Notes: generated by a model from the letters alone, not told the origin. Shown: positions 1-12,346, numbered from the stretch's first letter. The stretch: DNA of 64,000 bases from Caballeronia telluris (GCF_001544495.1 NZ_FCNZ02000011.1:124001-188000); one strand, 5' to 3'. Numbers and translations: made by a program.

Positions 1-2208
<2,208 letters not shown>

Positions 2209-2507
2209 GACTTTCTCCTCTTTTCTGAACGGTCGGCATTTCATTCGACACTTCACCGCCGGCGAAACGACCCACAATTTAGCGCGTTTGGCGGACGCTG
2301 TGTTCGGCCGGCAGTGAAGCAAAGCCTACCGATGCGGCTGCCGTGTCTGCAACTCGGCCGAACGGCCAACGATGAAAAAACCGCTGGACAGGCAAAAGCT
2401 CGGTATTGCTAACATCGATCCATCGATTGAGCGACAGGTGGATGGTGATGTTTGGAACGGGAAAGATCGCGGAGTGTGTTGAACGCAGTGTGCGCGTGGC
2501 AGGCACA
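2209..2507. other. Intergenic region between debranching-type enzyme and GH63-type gene
   Basis: This 299-base stretch separates two co-directional minus-strand genes and presumably holds a promoter for the GH63-type gene. I see a strong ribosome binding site next to 2208 and two ATCGAT hexamers separated by two bases at 2414-2427, but no convincing terminator hairpin after the debranching gene and no RNA gene. Confidence 0.5.
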
Positions 2508-4436
2508 TCAGCCGCCATGCTCGCCGAGCAGCTTTTCGATGCGCAGCAATTCGCCGAGCGACCACGCCTGACAGGGCGTTCCGCCGGGCGCATGAGGTGC
2601 GTCGCCGTCCGCCACTTCGCAGATGTGGTCGAGCCCGCCATGATCCAGATGCGCGTAAAGCGGCGCGAGGAAGCGTTCGCGCACGCCTTGCGCGCCACGC
2701 AGGCGCACCCACGCCTGAATGAACGGCCCGATCAGCCACGGCCACACGGTGCCCTGGTGATACGCCGAGTCGCGTTCGAAAATAGCGCCTGCATAAGTCC
2801 CGCGATACGCCGGATCGGAAGGGGCGAGCGTGCGCAAGCCGAGCGGCGTCAGAAGATGCGCCTCGACCTGCGAGAGCACCGCGTCGGCCGTCGCGTCCTC
2901 CACAAGCGCAAACGGCAGCCCGCCGGCAGCGAATATCTGGTTCGGCCGGATGGAGCGGTCGATTGTGCCCGGCACGTGATCGACGTCGACGAGATCGAAC
3001 AGCGCGCCCGTCGACGGATCGACGAAGCGTTGCAGGAACGCGTCGCGCGCACGCGCTTCGGCTTCGGCCCAGCGCGGGTTCCACTCGGCCGCGACGTGCA
3101 GCGCGTTGATCCACAACGCCTGCACTTCCACCGGCTTGCCGATGCGAGGCGTGACCACGAAGTCGCCGACCTTCGCGTCCATCCATGTCAACTGGACGCC
3201 CGGCACGCCGGCGCGAACGAGGCCGTCTTCGTCGACGACTATGCCAAACCGCGTGCCTTGCGAGTAGCCTTCGAGAATCGCATCGATGGCGCGCTGCAGC
3301 CGGCTTCTCGTCGCCACGAGCGCGTGGCCGGTCGCGAGATAGTCGTGCGCTGCAACAGCAAACCAGAGCGAGGCGTCGACGGCGTTGTATTCCGGTATGC
3401 CGCCGCGATCGGGAAAACGGTTCGGCAGCATGCCTTCGGACAGCATGTCTGCCCATTCCAGAAGGATCGACTCGGCGTATTGAAGCCGCCCTTGCGTGAT
3501 CAGCAAGCCGCGCATTGCGATGAACGTGTCGCGGCCCCAGTCGGTGAACCACGGGAATCCCGCGAGGATAGTGTGTCCGTCACGACGCGCGATCACGTAG
3601 GCGTCGGCGGAACGCTGCAGGCGCGAGCCGAGCGCCGTGCGGCGCTGTTGTTCGATGACGGCAAGCGCGGCGGCGCGCTCGTGCGTGGGTATCCGCACCG
3701 CCGACGAATCCGCGCCCGCGCTGAGGATCATCACCGCTTCATGGTGCGCGAAATCGAAGGAAAACATGCCCGGCGTGGCGAGGTCTTCGGTGAAATCGAG
3801 ACCGCGCTCGCGTTCGCGCGCGTAACAAAAATTGCGATACCAGTCGGGCGCGTGCACGTAGACGCCGTTCGTCGCGGCGACGATTGCCGGCAGGTCGCCA
3901 TAGGGCTGCCAGCTCGCGCATTCGCCGTCGATATGCGCGGAAAAATCCAGCGCAGGGTTCTCGTGATGCAGCGCGTGATAGTCGCGGCCCGAGAGCAGCG
4001 GACGCACGCTCAGCGTCGCATTGCGGGGCACGTCGGCGCCTTCGAATCGCCAGCGCAGGACCGTCTCGCGGCTCTCCTTCGCGACGAACAGCTCGGCGAT
4101 CAGCATCGCACGCGCACCGATGCGGTAGCGCCAGGTCGGCCACGGCGCGGTGTCGAAGGAAAGCAGGTTCGCCGTCGCGTCCGGATACAGCACATCGGGC
4201 GCGTAGTGCTGCATCGTCAGCGCAACGCGAGTGCCGTCCATGTCAAGCCATGCCTCGACGCCATTGACGAGCACGACGCGTCCCGCCGGCGGTTGCGTCG
4301 CCGTGAGCAAGAGCGCGTGATAACGGCGCGTGCGCATCGTGCCGACCGTCCCCGAAGCGAAGCCGCCGAAGCCATCCGCTTCGAGCCATTCGTCTTCAAG
4401 GCGCTGCCGCTCGAAAGGCGCGTCGAGGCGCGTCAC
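2508..4436 (-). CDS. Glycogen-debranching-type amylo-alpha-1,6-glucosidase (GDE family)
   Basis: The 642-residue product matches the bacterial/archaeal glycogen debranching enzyme family (GDE N-terminal plus GDE C-terminal domains). The N terminus shows LEADGFGGFASGTVGTMRTR and RYHALLLTA, typical of the GDE N-domain; the catalytic barrel carries FPWFTDWGRDTFIAMRGLL, PNRFPDRGGIPEYNAVDASL and YHQGTVWPWLIGPF, with the acidic residues expected for a glucosidase. The frame stays open upstream, but I chose GTG at 4436 because it overlaps the stop of the SnoaL-like gene by three bases (GTGA) and leaves the family-typical N terminus; any longer version would be a shadow of that gene. Translational coupling with the upstream gene is likely. 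It probably removes alpha-1,6 branches from glycogen-like polymer in the cytoplasm. Confidence 0.87.
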   Translation of the reverse strand: MTRLDAPFERQRLEDEWLEADGFGGFASGTVGTMRTRRYHALLLTATQPPAGRVVLVNGVEAWLDMDGTRVALTMQHYAPDVLYPDATANLLSFDTAPWPTWRYRIGARAMLIAELFVAKESRETVLRWRFEGADVPRNATLSVRPLLSGRDYHALHHENPALDFSAHIDGECASWQPYGDLPAIVAATNGVYVHAPDWYRNFCYARERERGLDFTEDLATPGMFSFDFAHHEAVMILSAGADSSAVRIPTHERAAALAVIEQQRRTALGSRLQRSADAYVIARRDGHTILAGFPWFTDWGRDTFIAMRGLLITQGRLQYAESILLEWADMLSEGMLPNRFPDRGGIPEYNAVDASLWFAVAAHDYLATGHALVATRSRLQRAIDAILEGYSQGTRFGIVVDEDGLVRAGVPGVQLTWMDAKVGDFVVTPRIGKPVEVQALWINALHVAAEWNPRWAEAEARARDAFLQRFVDPSTGALFDLVDVDHVPGTIDRSIRPNQIFAAGGLPFALVEDATADAVLSQVEAHLLTPLGLRTLAPSDPAYRGTYAGAIFERDSAYHQGTVWPWLIGPFIQAWVRLRGAQGVRERFLAPLYAHLDHGGLDHICEVADGDAPHAPGGTPCQAWSLGELLRIEKLLGEHGG

Positions 4437-4909
4437 GATTCCGACTTCCGGCGAAATTCCGCGAGTCCCTTGCGCGCGTCCCCGCGAATCCGGTTTTGCA
4501 TGATCGAACTCCCGCCGAGCAGCCAGCCCTTCAGTCCGAGTGCCTGCCGGCTCCAGCGCCAAAGATCGAAGCTATCGGTTTGTTCCACGATCTCGCCGTC
4601 GCGGATCGCGAACCTGGAGCTAATCTCGTTCGCCACCGTGCGCCGTGTGCGCGAGAACCGATACGTCGCGACGCAGTTCGCAGTCACCGTCTGGCCGGTG
4701 GCCTTGATGTCGGTGTACGTCAGGGAAAAGTCTTCCGCGCGGGCCAGCAGCATGCGCCACATGTCGCCCGCTTCGCGCCCGCGCAGCACGCCGAACACCG
4801 GGTCTTCGAAGCGGATGTCACGCGCGTAGCACGCGGCCATCGCCTCGGCGTCGACATCCTGAAACGCGCGATAGAAGCGCTCGATCAGTTCGGCGTTCGG
4901 ATTTGCCAT
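4433..4909 (-). CDS. SnoaL-like / NTF2-fold protein
   Basis: The 158-residue product has the cone-shaped NTF2/SnoaL-like fold signature: an N-terminal helix (NAELIERFYRAFQDVDAEAM), then YARDIRFEDPVFGVLRGREA and strands ending in RFAIRDGEIVEQTDSFDLW. Proteins of this size and pattern are small polyketide-cyclase-like or ketosteroid-isomerase-like proteins with no fixed function, so no reaction can be named. No signal peptide or membrane segment is present. It lies between the DUF445 gene (93-base gap) and the debranching-type enzyme gene (overlapping stop and start) on the same strand, so it is probably co-transcribed with them. Confidence 0.8.
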   Translation of the reverse strand: MANPNAELIERFYRAFQDVDAEAMAACYARDIRFEDPVFGVLRGREAGDMWRMLLARAEDFSLTYTDIKATGQTVTANCVATYRFSRTRRTVANEISSRFAIRDGEIVEQTDSFDLWRWSRQALGLKGWLLGGSSIMQNRIRGDARKGLAEFRRKSES

Positions 4910-5002
4910 GTTTCTTTAGCTCGTCAGGTGAGGCTTCTGAAAACAACTCCGAAAACATCGCGTGAACGGCGTCGATCGATGGCCCATGCCTCGACGCGCA
5001 CC

Positions 5003-6325
5003 TCACACGGTCATGATCGTCACCGCATGAATCAGCAGACCGACCGCGCCGCCCACCAGCGTGCCGTTCACCCGGATGAACTGCAGGTCGCGTCCGATGT
5101 TCAGTTCGACGTCGCGCACGAGCGTTGCATCGTCCCACTGGCGCACGGTCGTCGCGATGTGCTTCGCGATGCCCTCGCGCAATTCCGGCGCCATTGCCTT
5201 CAGCGCGTCGCGCATGTGCTCGTTGATGGAGTCGCGCAACGCGGGATCGCCGCCGAGCGCCTGCGCGAACGTCGCCGCGACGCTCACCACCTTCGCGTGC
5301 AGCGTCGAATCCGGCTTGACGAGATCGGCGTGCAGCCAGGCGGTGAATTCATCCCACAGACCGTTGATGTAAGCACGCAGTTCCGGGCGCTCGAGCCACT
5401 GCCGCTTGTGTTCGTCGATGCGCGCCTTGAACGCCGGATCTGACTTAAGGCGCTCGACGAATCCTTCCACCGCGCGGTCGAACGCCTTGCGGCGCTCGTG
5501 TTCGGGATCGCTGCTGATGTCGTGCAGCCACGTGTTCGCGCCCCGCACGAGGCCGGCCGCGAACTTGTTGCCCAGTTCTTCGGCGTTCAGGCCGATGAAA
5601 CCGAGCGCGCCGACGAGCTTCGGATACTCCTCTCCCGCCACCTGGACGATCTTGTCGGCGAGCATCTGCTGCACTTCGCCGCGATCGAGCCATTGCGCAA
5701 GTTCGCGCAGGCCTTCGTCGAGCAGCAACTGATGGCGCTGGTCGGCGGTGAGCGTCGACAGCAGTCCGCCCGCCGCGCCCGCAAGATCGAACTTGTCGGC
5801 GCGACGGCGCAGCGCGTCATGGAGCATCGTCTTGATGCGCTCGTCGTCGATGAAACTCAGCAACTGGCTCGCGGACGCCACCGCCTTCTTGCCGAGCAAC
5901 TCGGCGTTTTTCGGCTCGGCGAGCCACATCGAGAGGCGGCTGGCCGGATCGAATGCACTCACGCGATCGACGAGCGCATCGGTGCTGAGAAAGCGGTCGC
6001 GCACGAACGCGGCGAGGTTGTCCGCGACGCGCGCCTTGTTGGCGGGCAGGATGGCCGTGTGCGGGATCGGCACGCCGAGCGGGTGCCGAAACAGCGCGAC
6101 GACGGCGAACCAGTCGGCGAGCGCGCCGACCATGGCGGCCTCCGCGAACGCGGCGACCCATGCCCACAGACCCGCGTCGTGCTGGCTCTTCGCGAGCGCG
6201 AACAATGCCCCCGCCGCGACGAGCAGACCCGCCGCGAACCACTTCATCCTGTTCAATGCTGCCGATTTATCCTGCGTTTCCATCTTGGCTTTGTTCTGGT
6301 CCTGATTGATCGAGGAGGCAAGCAT
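5003..6325 (-). CDS. DUF445 family membrane protein (YjiN-like)
   Basis: The 440-residue protein belongs to the DUF445 family. Two hydrophobic segments near the N terminus (around residues 28-45 and 53-75) surround EAAMVGALADWFAVVALFRH and PLGVPIPHTAILPANKARVA, the family hallmark, and a last hydrophobic segment (VGGAVGLLIHAVTIM) closes the C terminus. Between them is a long charged, helical, probably coiled part. The gene begins 21 bases after the uvrA stop. Two starts are possible, 6325 and an internal ATG at 6283 (METQDK); neither has a strong ribosome binding site, so the N terminus is uncertain. Biochemical role is unknown in this family; an inner-membrane location is inferred from the hydrophobic ends. 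Confidence 0.88.
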   Translation of the reverse strand: MLASSINQDQNKAKMETQDKSAALNRMKWFAAGLLVAAGALFALAKSQHDAGLWAWVAAFAEAAMVGALADWFAVVALFRHPLGVPIPHTAILPANKARVADNLAAFVRDRFLSTDALVDRVSAFDPASRLSMWLAEPKNAELLGKKAVASASQLLSFIDDERIKTMLHDALRRRADKFDLAGAAGGLLSTLTADQRHQLLLDEGLRELAQWLDRGEVQQMLADKIVQVAGEEYPKLVGALGFIGLNAEELGNKFAAGLVRGANTWLHDISSDPEHERRKAFDRAVEGFVERLKSDPAFKARIDEHKRQWLERPELRAYINGLWDEFTAWLHADLVKPDSTLHAKVVSVAATFAQALGGDPALRDSINEHMRDALKAMAPELREGIAKHIATTVRQWDDATLVRDVELNIGRDLQFIRVNGTLVGGAVGLLIHAVTIMTV

Positions 6326-6346
6326 ACCCCGGGTTGGGTTTCGCGG

Positions 6347-9300
6347 TCAGGCCGCGTCCACTTGCGCCGCCACCCGCGCCAGTACCGGCACCAGCGCCGC
6401 GCCCGTATGACTGCGCGTGTTCCGTGCAAGCGTCTCCGGGTCGGCGGCCGCGACGATCATCCCGCCGTTCACGCCGCCTTCGGGACCGAGATCGATCACC
6501 CAGTCGGCTTCCGCGATCACGTCGAGATCGTGCTCGATCACCACCACGCTATGGCCGCCGTCGACCAGCCGATGCAGCACGCGAATCAGCTTCGCGACGT
6601 CGGCCATGTGCAGCCCGACGGTCGGCTCGTCGAGCACGTAAAGCGTATGCGGCACCTTCTGCCCGCGCCGCGTCACGTCGTCGCGCACCTTCGACAGCTC
6701 CGTCACCAGCTTGATGCGCTGCGCCTCGCCGCCGGAAAGCGTCGGCGAAGGCTGCCCGAGCGTCAGATAACCCAGCCCGACGTCCTTCATCAACTGAAGC
6801 GGATGGGCGATGCTCGTCATCGAGCCGAAGAACTCGACCGCTTCGTCGATCTCCATCGTCAGCACTTCGCCGATGTTCTTGCCGCGCCACGTCACCGCGA
6901 GCGTTTCCGGATTGAAACGCTGGCCGTGACAGACGTCGCACGGCACCTTGACGTCCGGCAGGAAACTCATCGCGATGGTGCGAACGCCCTGCCCCTCGCA
7001 CGCCGGGCAACGGCCGTCGCCGGTGTTGAACGAGAAGCGCGACGGCGTATAACCGCGCGCGCGGGCTTCGAGCGTGTCGGCGAAGAGCTTGCGGATCGTG
7101 TCCCACATGCCGATATACGTCGCCGGACACGAGCGCGGCGTTTTGCCGATCGGCGTCTGGTCGACTTCCAGCACGCGATCGATCGACTCCCAGCCCGTCA
7201 CGCCCGCGCAGCCCTGCCAGGTGTGCGCGACTTCGAACTTCGGACGGGGCGCCTCGCGCGACAGCACGCTCGCGCGGTTGCGCGCGGGCGCGTCGGCTTG
7301 CGCCACCTTGCGGGCGCGTCGCGTCGCCGGCGACGACAGCACCGACCGGCCCACGGCGTCAAGCAGATTGGTCATCAGCACGTCGCGCGCGAGCGTCGAC
7401 TTGCCGGAGCCGGAGACGCCCGTGATCGCGACGAGCCGTCCGAGCGGCAAGCTCGCCGTCACGTTGCGCAGGTTGTGTAGCGTCGCGCGTTCCACGGTCA
7501 GCCATTGTTCGGGCACCGCCGTGCGTTTCGCCGTGGCGGCGCGCACGTCGCGGCGCGGCTTCAGCGGATGCACGATCGGGTTCGCGAGAAACTGGCCCGT
7601 CAGCGAATCCTTGTGCGCCGCCAGATCGCCGACGCCGCCCTGCGCCACCACCGTTCCGCCGCGCTTGCCCGCGCCCGGCCCGATGTCGATGATGTGATCC
7701 GCGCGGCGGATCGTGTCTTCGTCGTGCTCGACGACCACGAGCGTATTGCCCTTGTCGCCGAGTTTCTTGAGCGCGTCGAGCAGGATCTGGTTGTCGCGCG
7801 GATGCAGGCCGATCGTCGGCTCGTCGAGCACATAGCAGACGCCCTGCAGATTGCTGCCGAGCTGCGCCGCGAGCCGGATGCGCTGCGCTTCGCCGCCGGA
7901 AAGCGTCGGCGCGGCGCGGTCGAGGCTGAGATAGCCGAGCCCCACTTCCTCCAGAAATTGCAGCCGCCCTTCGATTTCGCTGACGACATCGCGCGCGATG
8001 TCGGCTTCGCGGCCTTTCAGCGCGAGCTTCGACACCCATTCGCGCGTGTCGCTCACCGTCCAGCGGCCGACTTCCGTGATCGGGTAATTGCCGAACGTCA
8101 CCGCGCGCGCCACGTCGTTCAGGCGTGTGCCCTCGCAGTCGGGACACGGCACGTCCACCACGTCGTCCGGTTCCTGCTCGACCGAACCGATGGTCTGTTC
8201 GCGGCCGCGATCGTCGCCGGCGAGGATCGTGTCGTCGTAGACGGCGCGTTGCTCGCGCGTGAGTTTCAGGCCCGTGCCGACGCAGGTGTTGCACCAGCCG
8301 TGCTTGCTGTTGTAGGAGACCATGCGCGGATCGAGTTCCGGATAGCTCGTGCCGCAGACCGGACACGCGCGCTTGGTCGAAAAGACGCGCGTTTCTTCCT
8401 TGCCGCGCCGATGTCCGTTGGAAAGCGCCCCGTGCAGTCCGTCGAGCGGCGCGAGCAGATGCATCACGCCCTTGCCGACTTCGAGCGTCTCGTCGAGCAG
8501 CCTGCGAAGTTCGCTTTCGCCGTCCGTCGACACGATCAGGTCGCCGACCGGCAGTTCGATCGTATGCTCGCGAAAGCGGTCGAGCTTCGGCCACGGACTC
8601 ACCGGCAGAAATTCGCCATCGACGCGCAAATGCGTATTGCCGCGCGCCTTCGCCCACTTCGCGATGTCGGTATAGACGCCCTTCCGGTTCACGACGAGCG
8701 GCGCCAGCAGCCCGACATGCTGCCCCTTGTAGTCGCGCAGGATTTGCGCGGCGATCGATTCGGCGCTCTGCGCCTGAACCGGCGCGCCGTCGTGGACGCA
8801 ATGCTGAATGCCGAGTTTCACGTACAGCAGGCGCAGGAAGTGCCAGACTTCGGAGGTCGTCGCGACCGTGCTCTTGCGGCCGCCGCGCGACAAACGCTGC
8901 TCGATGGCGACGGTCGGCGGAATGCCGTAGACCGCGTCCACTTCCGGGCGCCCGGCCGGCTGTACGATCGAGCGCGCATACGCGTTCAGCGACTCCAGAT
9001 AGCGCCGCTGGCCTTCGTGGAACAGGATGTCGAACGCGAGCGTCGACTTGCCCGAGCCGGACACGCCCGTGATGACGTTGAACTTGCCGTGCGGAATGTC
9101 CACGTCGAGCGACTTCAGGTTGTGCTCGCGCGCGTTCACGATGCGCACGACGTCCTCGCCCTGCAACGCGCGGCGCGCGCTCGCCACTTCCGCCGCGAGT
9201 TGCAGCGGCACGCCCGCGCTGCGCTTCTCGGCGGCGCCCGGCGCCATCGCTTCCTCGTAGTCGAGGAGCGCGCGGCCGGTGTGCGACTGCTCGCACGCGC

Positions 9301-12163
9301 CGACGTCGTCCGGCGTGCCGACGCACACGACCTGCCCGCCGCCATCGCCGCCTTCAGGGCCGAGATCGACGATCCAGTCGGCGGCGCGGATCACGTCGAG
9401 GTTATGCTCGATCACGATCAGCGAATGACCGCGCTCCAGCAATCGACGCAGCGCTTGCATCAGCTTGGCGATATCGTCGAAATGAAGGCCGGTGGTCGGT
9501 TCGTCGAACATGAAGAGACGGCCCGCCTTCCCGCCCTTTGTCTGAGACGTTTCTGCAAGAAAGCCCGCCAGCTTTAGACGCTGCGCTTCGCCGCCCGAGA
9601 GCGTCGGCACCGGCTGGCCGAGCTTCACGTATTCCAGCCCGACATCGACGATCGGCTGAAGGACGCGCAGCACTTCGGCGTCGTCGGCGAACAGCGCGAC
9701 GGCTTCGCTCACCGTCAGGTCGAGCACGTCCGCGACGCTCAGGCCGCGCGCGCCGCGCTCGATCTTCACTTCGAGAATTTCCGCGCGATAACGCCGGCCG
9801 TCGCAATCCGGGCAACGTAGATAGACGTCGCTCAGGAACTGCATTTCGACGTGCTCGAAGCCCGAGCCGCCGCAGGTCGGGCAGCGGCCGTCGCCCGAAT
9901 TGAAGCTGAACATGCTCGCGCTGTAGCCGCGCTGCAGGGCGAGCGGCGCTTTCGCGAACAGCTTGCGGATTTCGTCGAACGCGCCGACATAGCTCGCCGG
10001 ATTCGAGCGCGCCGTGCGCCCGATCGGCGACTGGTCGACGAAAATCACGTCGCTCAGTTGATCCGCGCCCGTCAGCGAACGGAACGCGCCGGGCGCGTCC
10101 GTCGCCTTGCCGAAATGGCGGGCGAGCGCGGGCGCGAGCACGTCCTGAATCAGCGTCGATTTGCCCGAGCCCGAAACGCCCGTCACGCAGACGAGCCGCT
10201 GCAACGGAATCTCGACCGTCACGTCGCGCAGGTTGTGTTCGCTCGCGCCTTCGAGCACGAGACGCGGCGTGCTTTGATCGACCGCGCGCCGCAGCCAGTT
10301 CGACGCATGCGCGACATGCTTGCGGCCGCCGAGATAGGCGCCCGTGAGCGTATCGCTATGCTGGATCTCGTTCGGGGTGCCGTCGTAGACGATGTCGCCG
10401 CCGCGCTCGCCGGGGCCCGGCCCCATGTCGATCAGACGATCGGCGGCGAGCATCACGGACGGATCGTGCTCCACCACGACGAGCGTGTTGCCCGCGTCGC
10501 GCAGCCGGTGCATCGCCTCGACGATGCGGTTCAGGTCGCGCGGATGCAGGCCGATGCTGGGTTCATCGAGCACAAAAAGCGTGTTGACGAGCGACGTGCC
10601 GAGCGCCGTCGTCAGGTTGATGCGCTGGACTTCGCCGCCCGATAGCGTGCGGCTCTGGCGATCGAGCGTCAGATAGCCGAGCCCGACATCGCAGAGATAT
10701 TTCAGGCGGGTGCGCACTTCGGCGTGCAGCAGCTTCAGCGCTTCGTCGAGCAGCGTGCTCGGCAGCGTCAGCGAATCGAAGAAGCGGCGGATGCGCTCGA
10801 TCGGCATCAGCATCAGGTCGTGCAGCGTGAGGCCGGGCAGCGATTCGAGTTGCGCGCGCGTCCAGTCGACGCCGGTCGGCAGGAAGCGGTCGGCGGGACT
10901 GAGCACCGCGTCGGCCTGCTCCTTCGTGCCGAGGCGCCACAGGAGCGCTTCGGTCTTGAGGCGAGCGCCGTCGCACGCCGGACATTTCGTGTAGCTGCGA
11001 TATTTCGACAGCAGCACGCGAATGTGCATCTTGTACGCCTTCGATTCGAGGTAATCGAAAAAACGCTGCACGCCGTACCACTGATTGCCCCACTTGCCCG
11101 TCCAGTCCGGCGAGCCCTTGATGACCCAGTCGCGTTCCTTCTGCGTGAGTTCGCTCCATGGAATTCCGAGCCGAATGCCCGCTTTCGCGCCATAGCGGAT
11201 CAGGTCGTCGTGATTCTCGCGCCAGGCGGGCGTTTGCAGCGTCTTGATCGCGCCTTCCTTGAGCGTCTTGCGCTCGTCGGGGATGACGAGGCCCAGGTCC
11301 ACGCCGATCACCCGGCCGAAGCCCCGGCACGTCTCGCACGCGCCGTAGGCCGAATTGAACGAGAAGAGCGCAGGCTGCGGATCGGCGTAGCGGATGTCGC
11401 TTTCGGGGCTGTGCAGGCCGGTGGAGAAGCGCCAGATGTCCGGCTCGCCCTCGTCCGCCAGCACGTAGACGTTCACGCGGCCCGTGCCGCGCAAGAGCGC
11501 GCTTTCGATCGCTTCGAGCGCGCGCGAGCGCTCGGTGCTCTGCGGGCGGAAACGGTCCGCGACGACGTCGAGCAACTGGCGCGGCCCGCTCTCGGTCTCG
11601 ACGTGGCGCTTCGCCTGCACGCGCGTGTAGCCGCTCGCCGAGAGCCATTGCGTGACTTCGTCGTCGCTCGCGGTGTCGGGCAGTTCGACCGGAAACGTGA
11701 TCGCGATGCGCGGATCGGCCGTGCGCGTGCGTTCCAGCAGTTCGGCGTAGATCGTCTCGGGCGTGTCGTGGCGCACCTGATGCGACGTCTTCCGGTCGAA
11801 CAACTCGGCCGCGCGCGCGTAGAAGAGCTTCAGGTGGTCGTTGAGCTCGGTCATCGTGCCGACCGTCGAGCGCGAACTGCGCACCGGGTTGGTCTGGTCG
11901 ATGGCGATGGCGGGCGGCACGCCGTCCACGCGATCCACCTGCGGCCGGTCCATGCGGTCGAGAAACTGGCGCGCGTAGGCGCTGAACGTTTCGACGTAGC
12001 GGCGCTGGCCCTCGGCGTAGAGCGTGTCGAAGACGAGGCTCGACTTGCCTGAGCCGGACGGACCGGTCACGACCGTCATCTGGCCCGTATACAGGTCGAG
12101 GTCGAGATTCTTGAGGTTGTGCTGACGGGCGCCGCGAATGCGGATTGCGTTGTTCGATGCCAC
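6347..12163 (-). CDS. uvrA: Double-length UvrA (tandem-fused excinuclease subunit A, four ABC cassettes)
   Basis: At 1938 residues this is twice the usual UvrA length (about 940-970). It is one uninterrupted frame with two complete UvrA units. Walker A motifs lie near residues 34 (GPSGSGKSS), 666, 1036 and 1586 (each GVSGSGKST); LSGGE signatures lie near 506, 856, 1419 and 1809, each followed by a DEP Walker B. Paired CxxC zinc motifs occur in each unit (CETC/CPAC, CPTC/CPDC, CPVC/CNTC, CPDC, CPAC/CDVC). UvrA recognises bulky DNA lesions and loads UvrB in nucleotide excision repair. Canonical UvrA works as a homodimer, so this may be a covalent dimer with diverged halves. The start is GTG at 12163 with only a weak ribosome binding site. 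Fused UvrA proteins are known in Burkholderiales beside a normal UvrA, so the main repair protein may be encoded elsewhere. Confidence 0.95.
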   Translation of the reverse strand: MASNNAIRIRGARQHNLKNLDLDLYTGQMTVVTGPSGSGKSSLVFDTLYAEGQRRYVETFSAYARQFLDRMDRPQVDRVDGVPPAIAIDQTNPVRSSRSTVGTMTELNDHLKLFYARAAELFDRKTSHQVRHDTPETIYAELLERTRTADPRIAITFPVELPDTASDDEVTQWLSASGYTRVQAKRHVETESGPRQLLDVVADRFRPQSTERSRALEAIESALLRGTGRVNVYVLADEGEPDIWRFSTGLHSPESDIRYADPQPALFSFNSAYGACETCRGFGRVIGVDLGLVIPDERKTLKEGAIKTLQTPAWRENHDDLIRYGAKAGIRLGIPWSELTQKERDWVIKGSPDWTGKWGNQWYGVQRFFDYLESKAYKMHIRVLLSKYRSYTKCPACDGARLKTEALLWRLGTKEQADAVLSPADRFLPTGVDWTRAQLESLPGLTLHDLMLMPIERIRRFFDSLTLPSTLLDEALKLLHAEVRTRLKYLCDVGLGYLTLDRQSRTLSGGEVQRINLTTALGTSLVNTLFVLDEPSIGLHPRDLNRIVEAMHRLRDAGNTLVVVEHDPSVMLAADRLIDMGPGPGERGGDIVYDGTPNEIQHSDTLTGAYLGGRKHVAHASNWLRRAVDQSTPRLVLEGASEHNLRDVTVEIPLQRLVCVTGVSGSGKSTLIQDVLAPALARHFGKATDAPGAFRSLTGADQLSDVIFVDQSPIGRTARSNPASYVGAFDEIRKLFAKAPLALQRGYSASMFSFNSGDGRCPTCGGSGFEHVEMQFLSDVYLRCPDCDGRRYRAEILEVKIERGARGLSVADVLDLTVSEAVALFADDAEVLRVLQPIVDVGLEYVKLGQPVPTLSGGEAQRLKLAGFLAETSQTKGGKAGRLFMFDEPTTGLHFDDIAKLMQALRRLLERGHSLIVIEHNLDVIRAADWIVDLGPEGGDGGGQVVCVGTPDDVGACEQSHTGRALLDYEEAMAPGAAEKRSAGVPLQLAAEVASARRALQGEDVVRIVNAREHNLKSLDVDIPHGKFNVITGVSGSGKSTLAFDILFHEGQRRYLESLNAYARSIVQPAGRPEVDAVYGIPPTVAIEQRLSRGGRKSTVATTSEVWHFLRLLYVKLGIQHCVHDGAPVQAQSAESIAAQILRDYKGQHVGLLAPLVVNRKGVYTDIAKWAKARGNTHLRVDGEFLPVSPWPKLDRFREHTIELPVGDLIVSTDGESELRRLLDETLEVGKGVMHLLAPLDGLHGALSNGHRRGKEETRVFSTKRACPVCGTSYPELDPRMVSYNSKHGWCNTCVGTGLKLTREQRAVYDDTILAGDDRGREQTIGSVEQEPDDVVDVPCPDCEGTRLNDVARAVTFGNYPITEVGRWTVSDTREWVSKLALKGREADIARDVVSEIEGRLQFLEEVGLGYLSLDRAAPTLSGGEAQRIRLAAQLGSNLQGVCYVLDEPTIGLHPRDNQILLDALKKLGDKGNTLVVVEHDEDTIRRADHIIDIGPGAGKRGGTVVAQGGVGDLAAHKDSLTGQFLANPIVHPLKPRRDVRAATAKRTAVPEQWLTVERATLHNLRNVTASLPLGRLVAITGVSGSGKSTLARDVLMTNLLDAVGRSVLSSPATRRARKVAQADAPARNRASVLSREAPRPKFEVAHTWQGCAGVTGWESIDRVLEVDQTPIGKTPRSCPATYIGMWDTIRKLFADTLEARARGYTPSRFSFNTGDGRCPACEGQGVRTIAMSFLPDVKVPCDVCHGQRFNPETLAVTWRGKNIGEVLTMEIDEAVEFFGSMTSIAHPLQLMKDVGLGYLTLGQPSPTLSGGEAQRIKLVTELSKVRDDVTRRGQKVPHTLYVLDEPTVGLHMADVAKLIRVLHRLVDGGHSVVVIEHDLDVIAEADWVIDLGPEGGVNGGMIVAAADPETLARNTRSHTGAALVPVLARVAAQVDAA

Positions 12164-12346
12164 TTTTTTCTAACCGGTTCAATGGGTTGGAGAGTCTCTG
12201 AGCCACACGCGACACGCGCTGCCCTATGCCATCTGCATGACTCTTGCCGACAAGCACGCCACTGTACACTCATACAGTGGTTGTCGCAAAAAGCACGAGT
12301 GCCCGGGTGAGCAGCAGGTGCCGTTCCGCATCTTCCGGGGTTCCGC

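Noticed and set aside
7505..9577. Long plus-strand open frame opposite uvrA
   Set aside because: Antisense to four intact ABC cassettes, with no start context or motif; a shadow frame.
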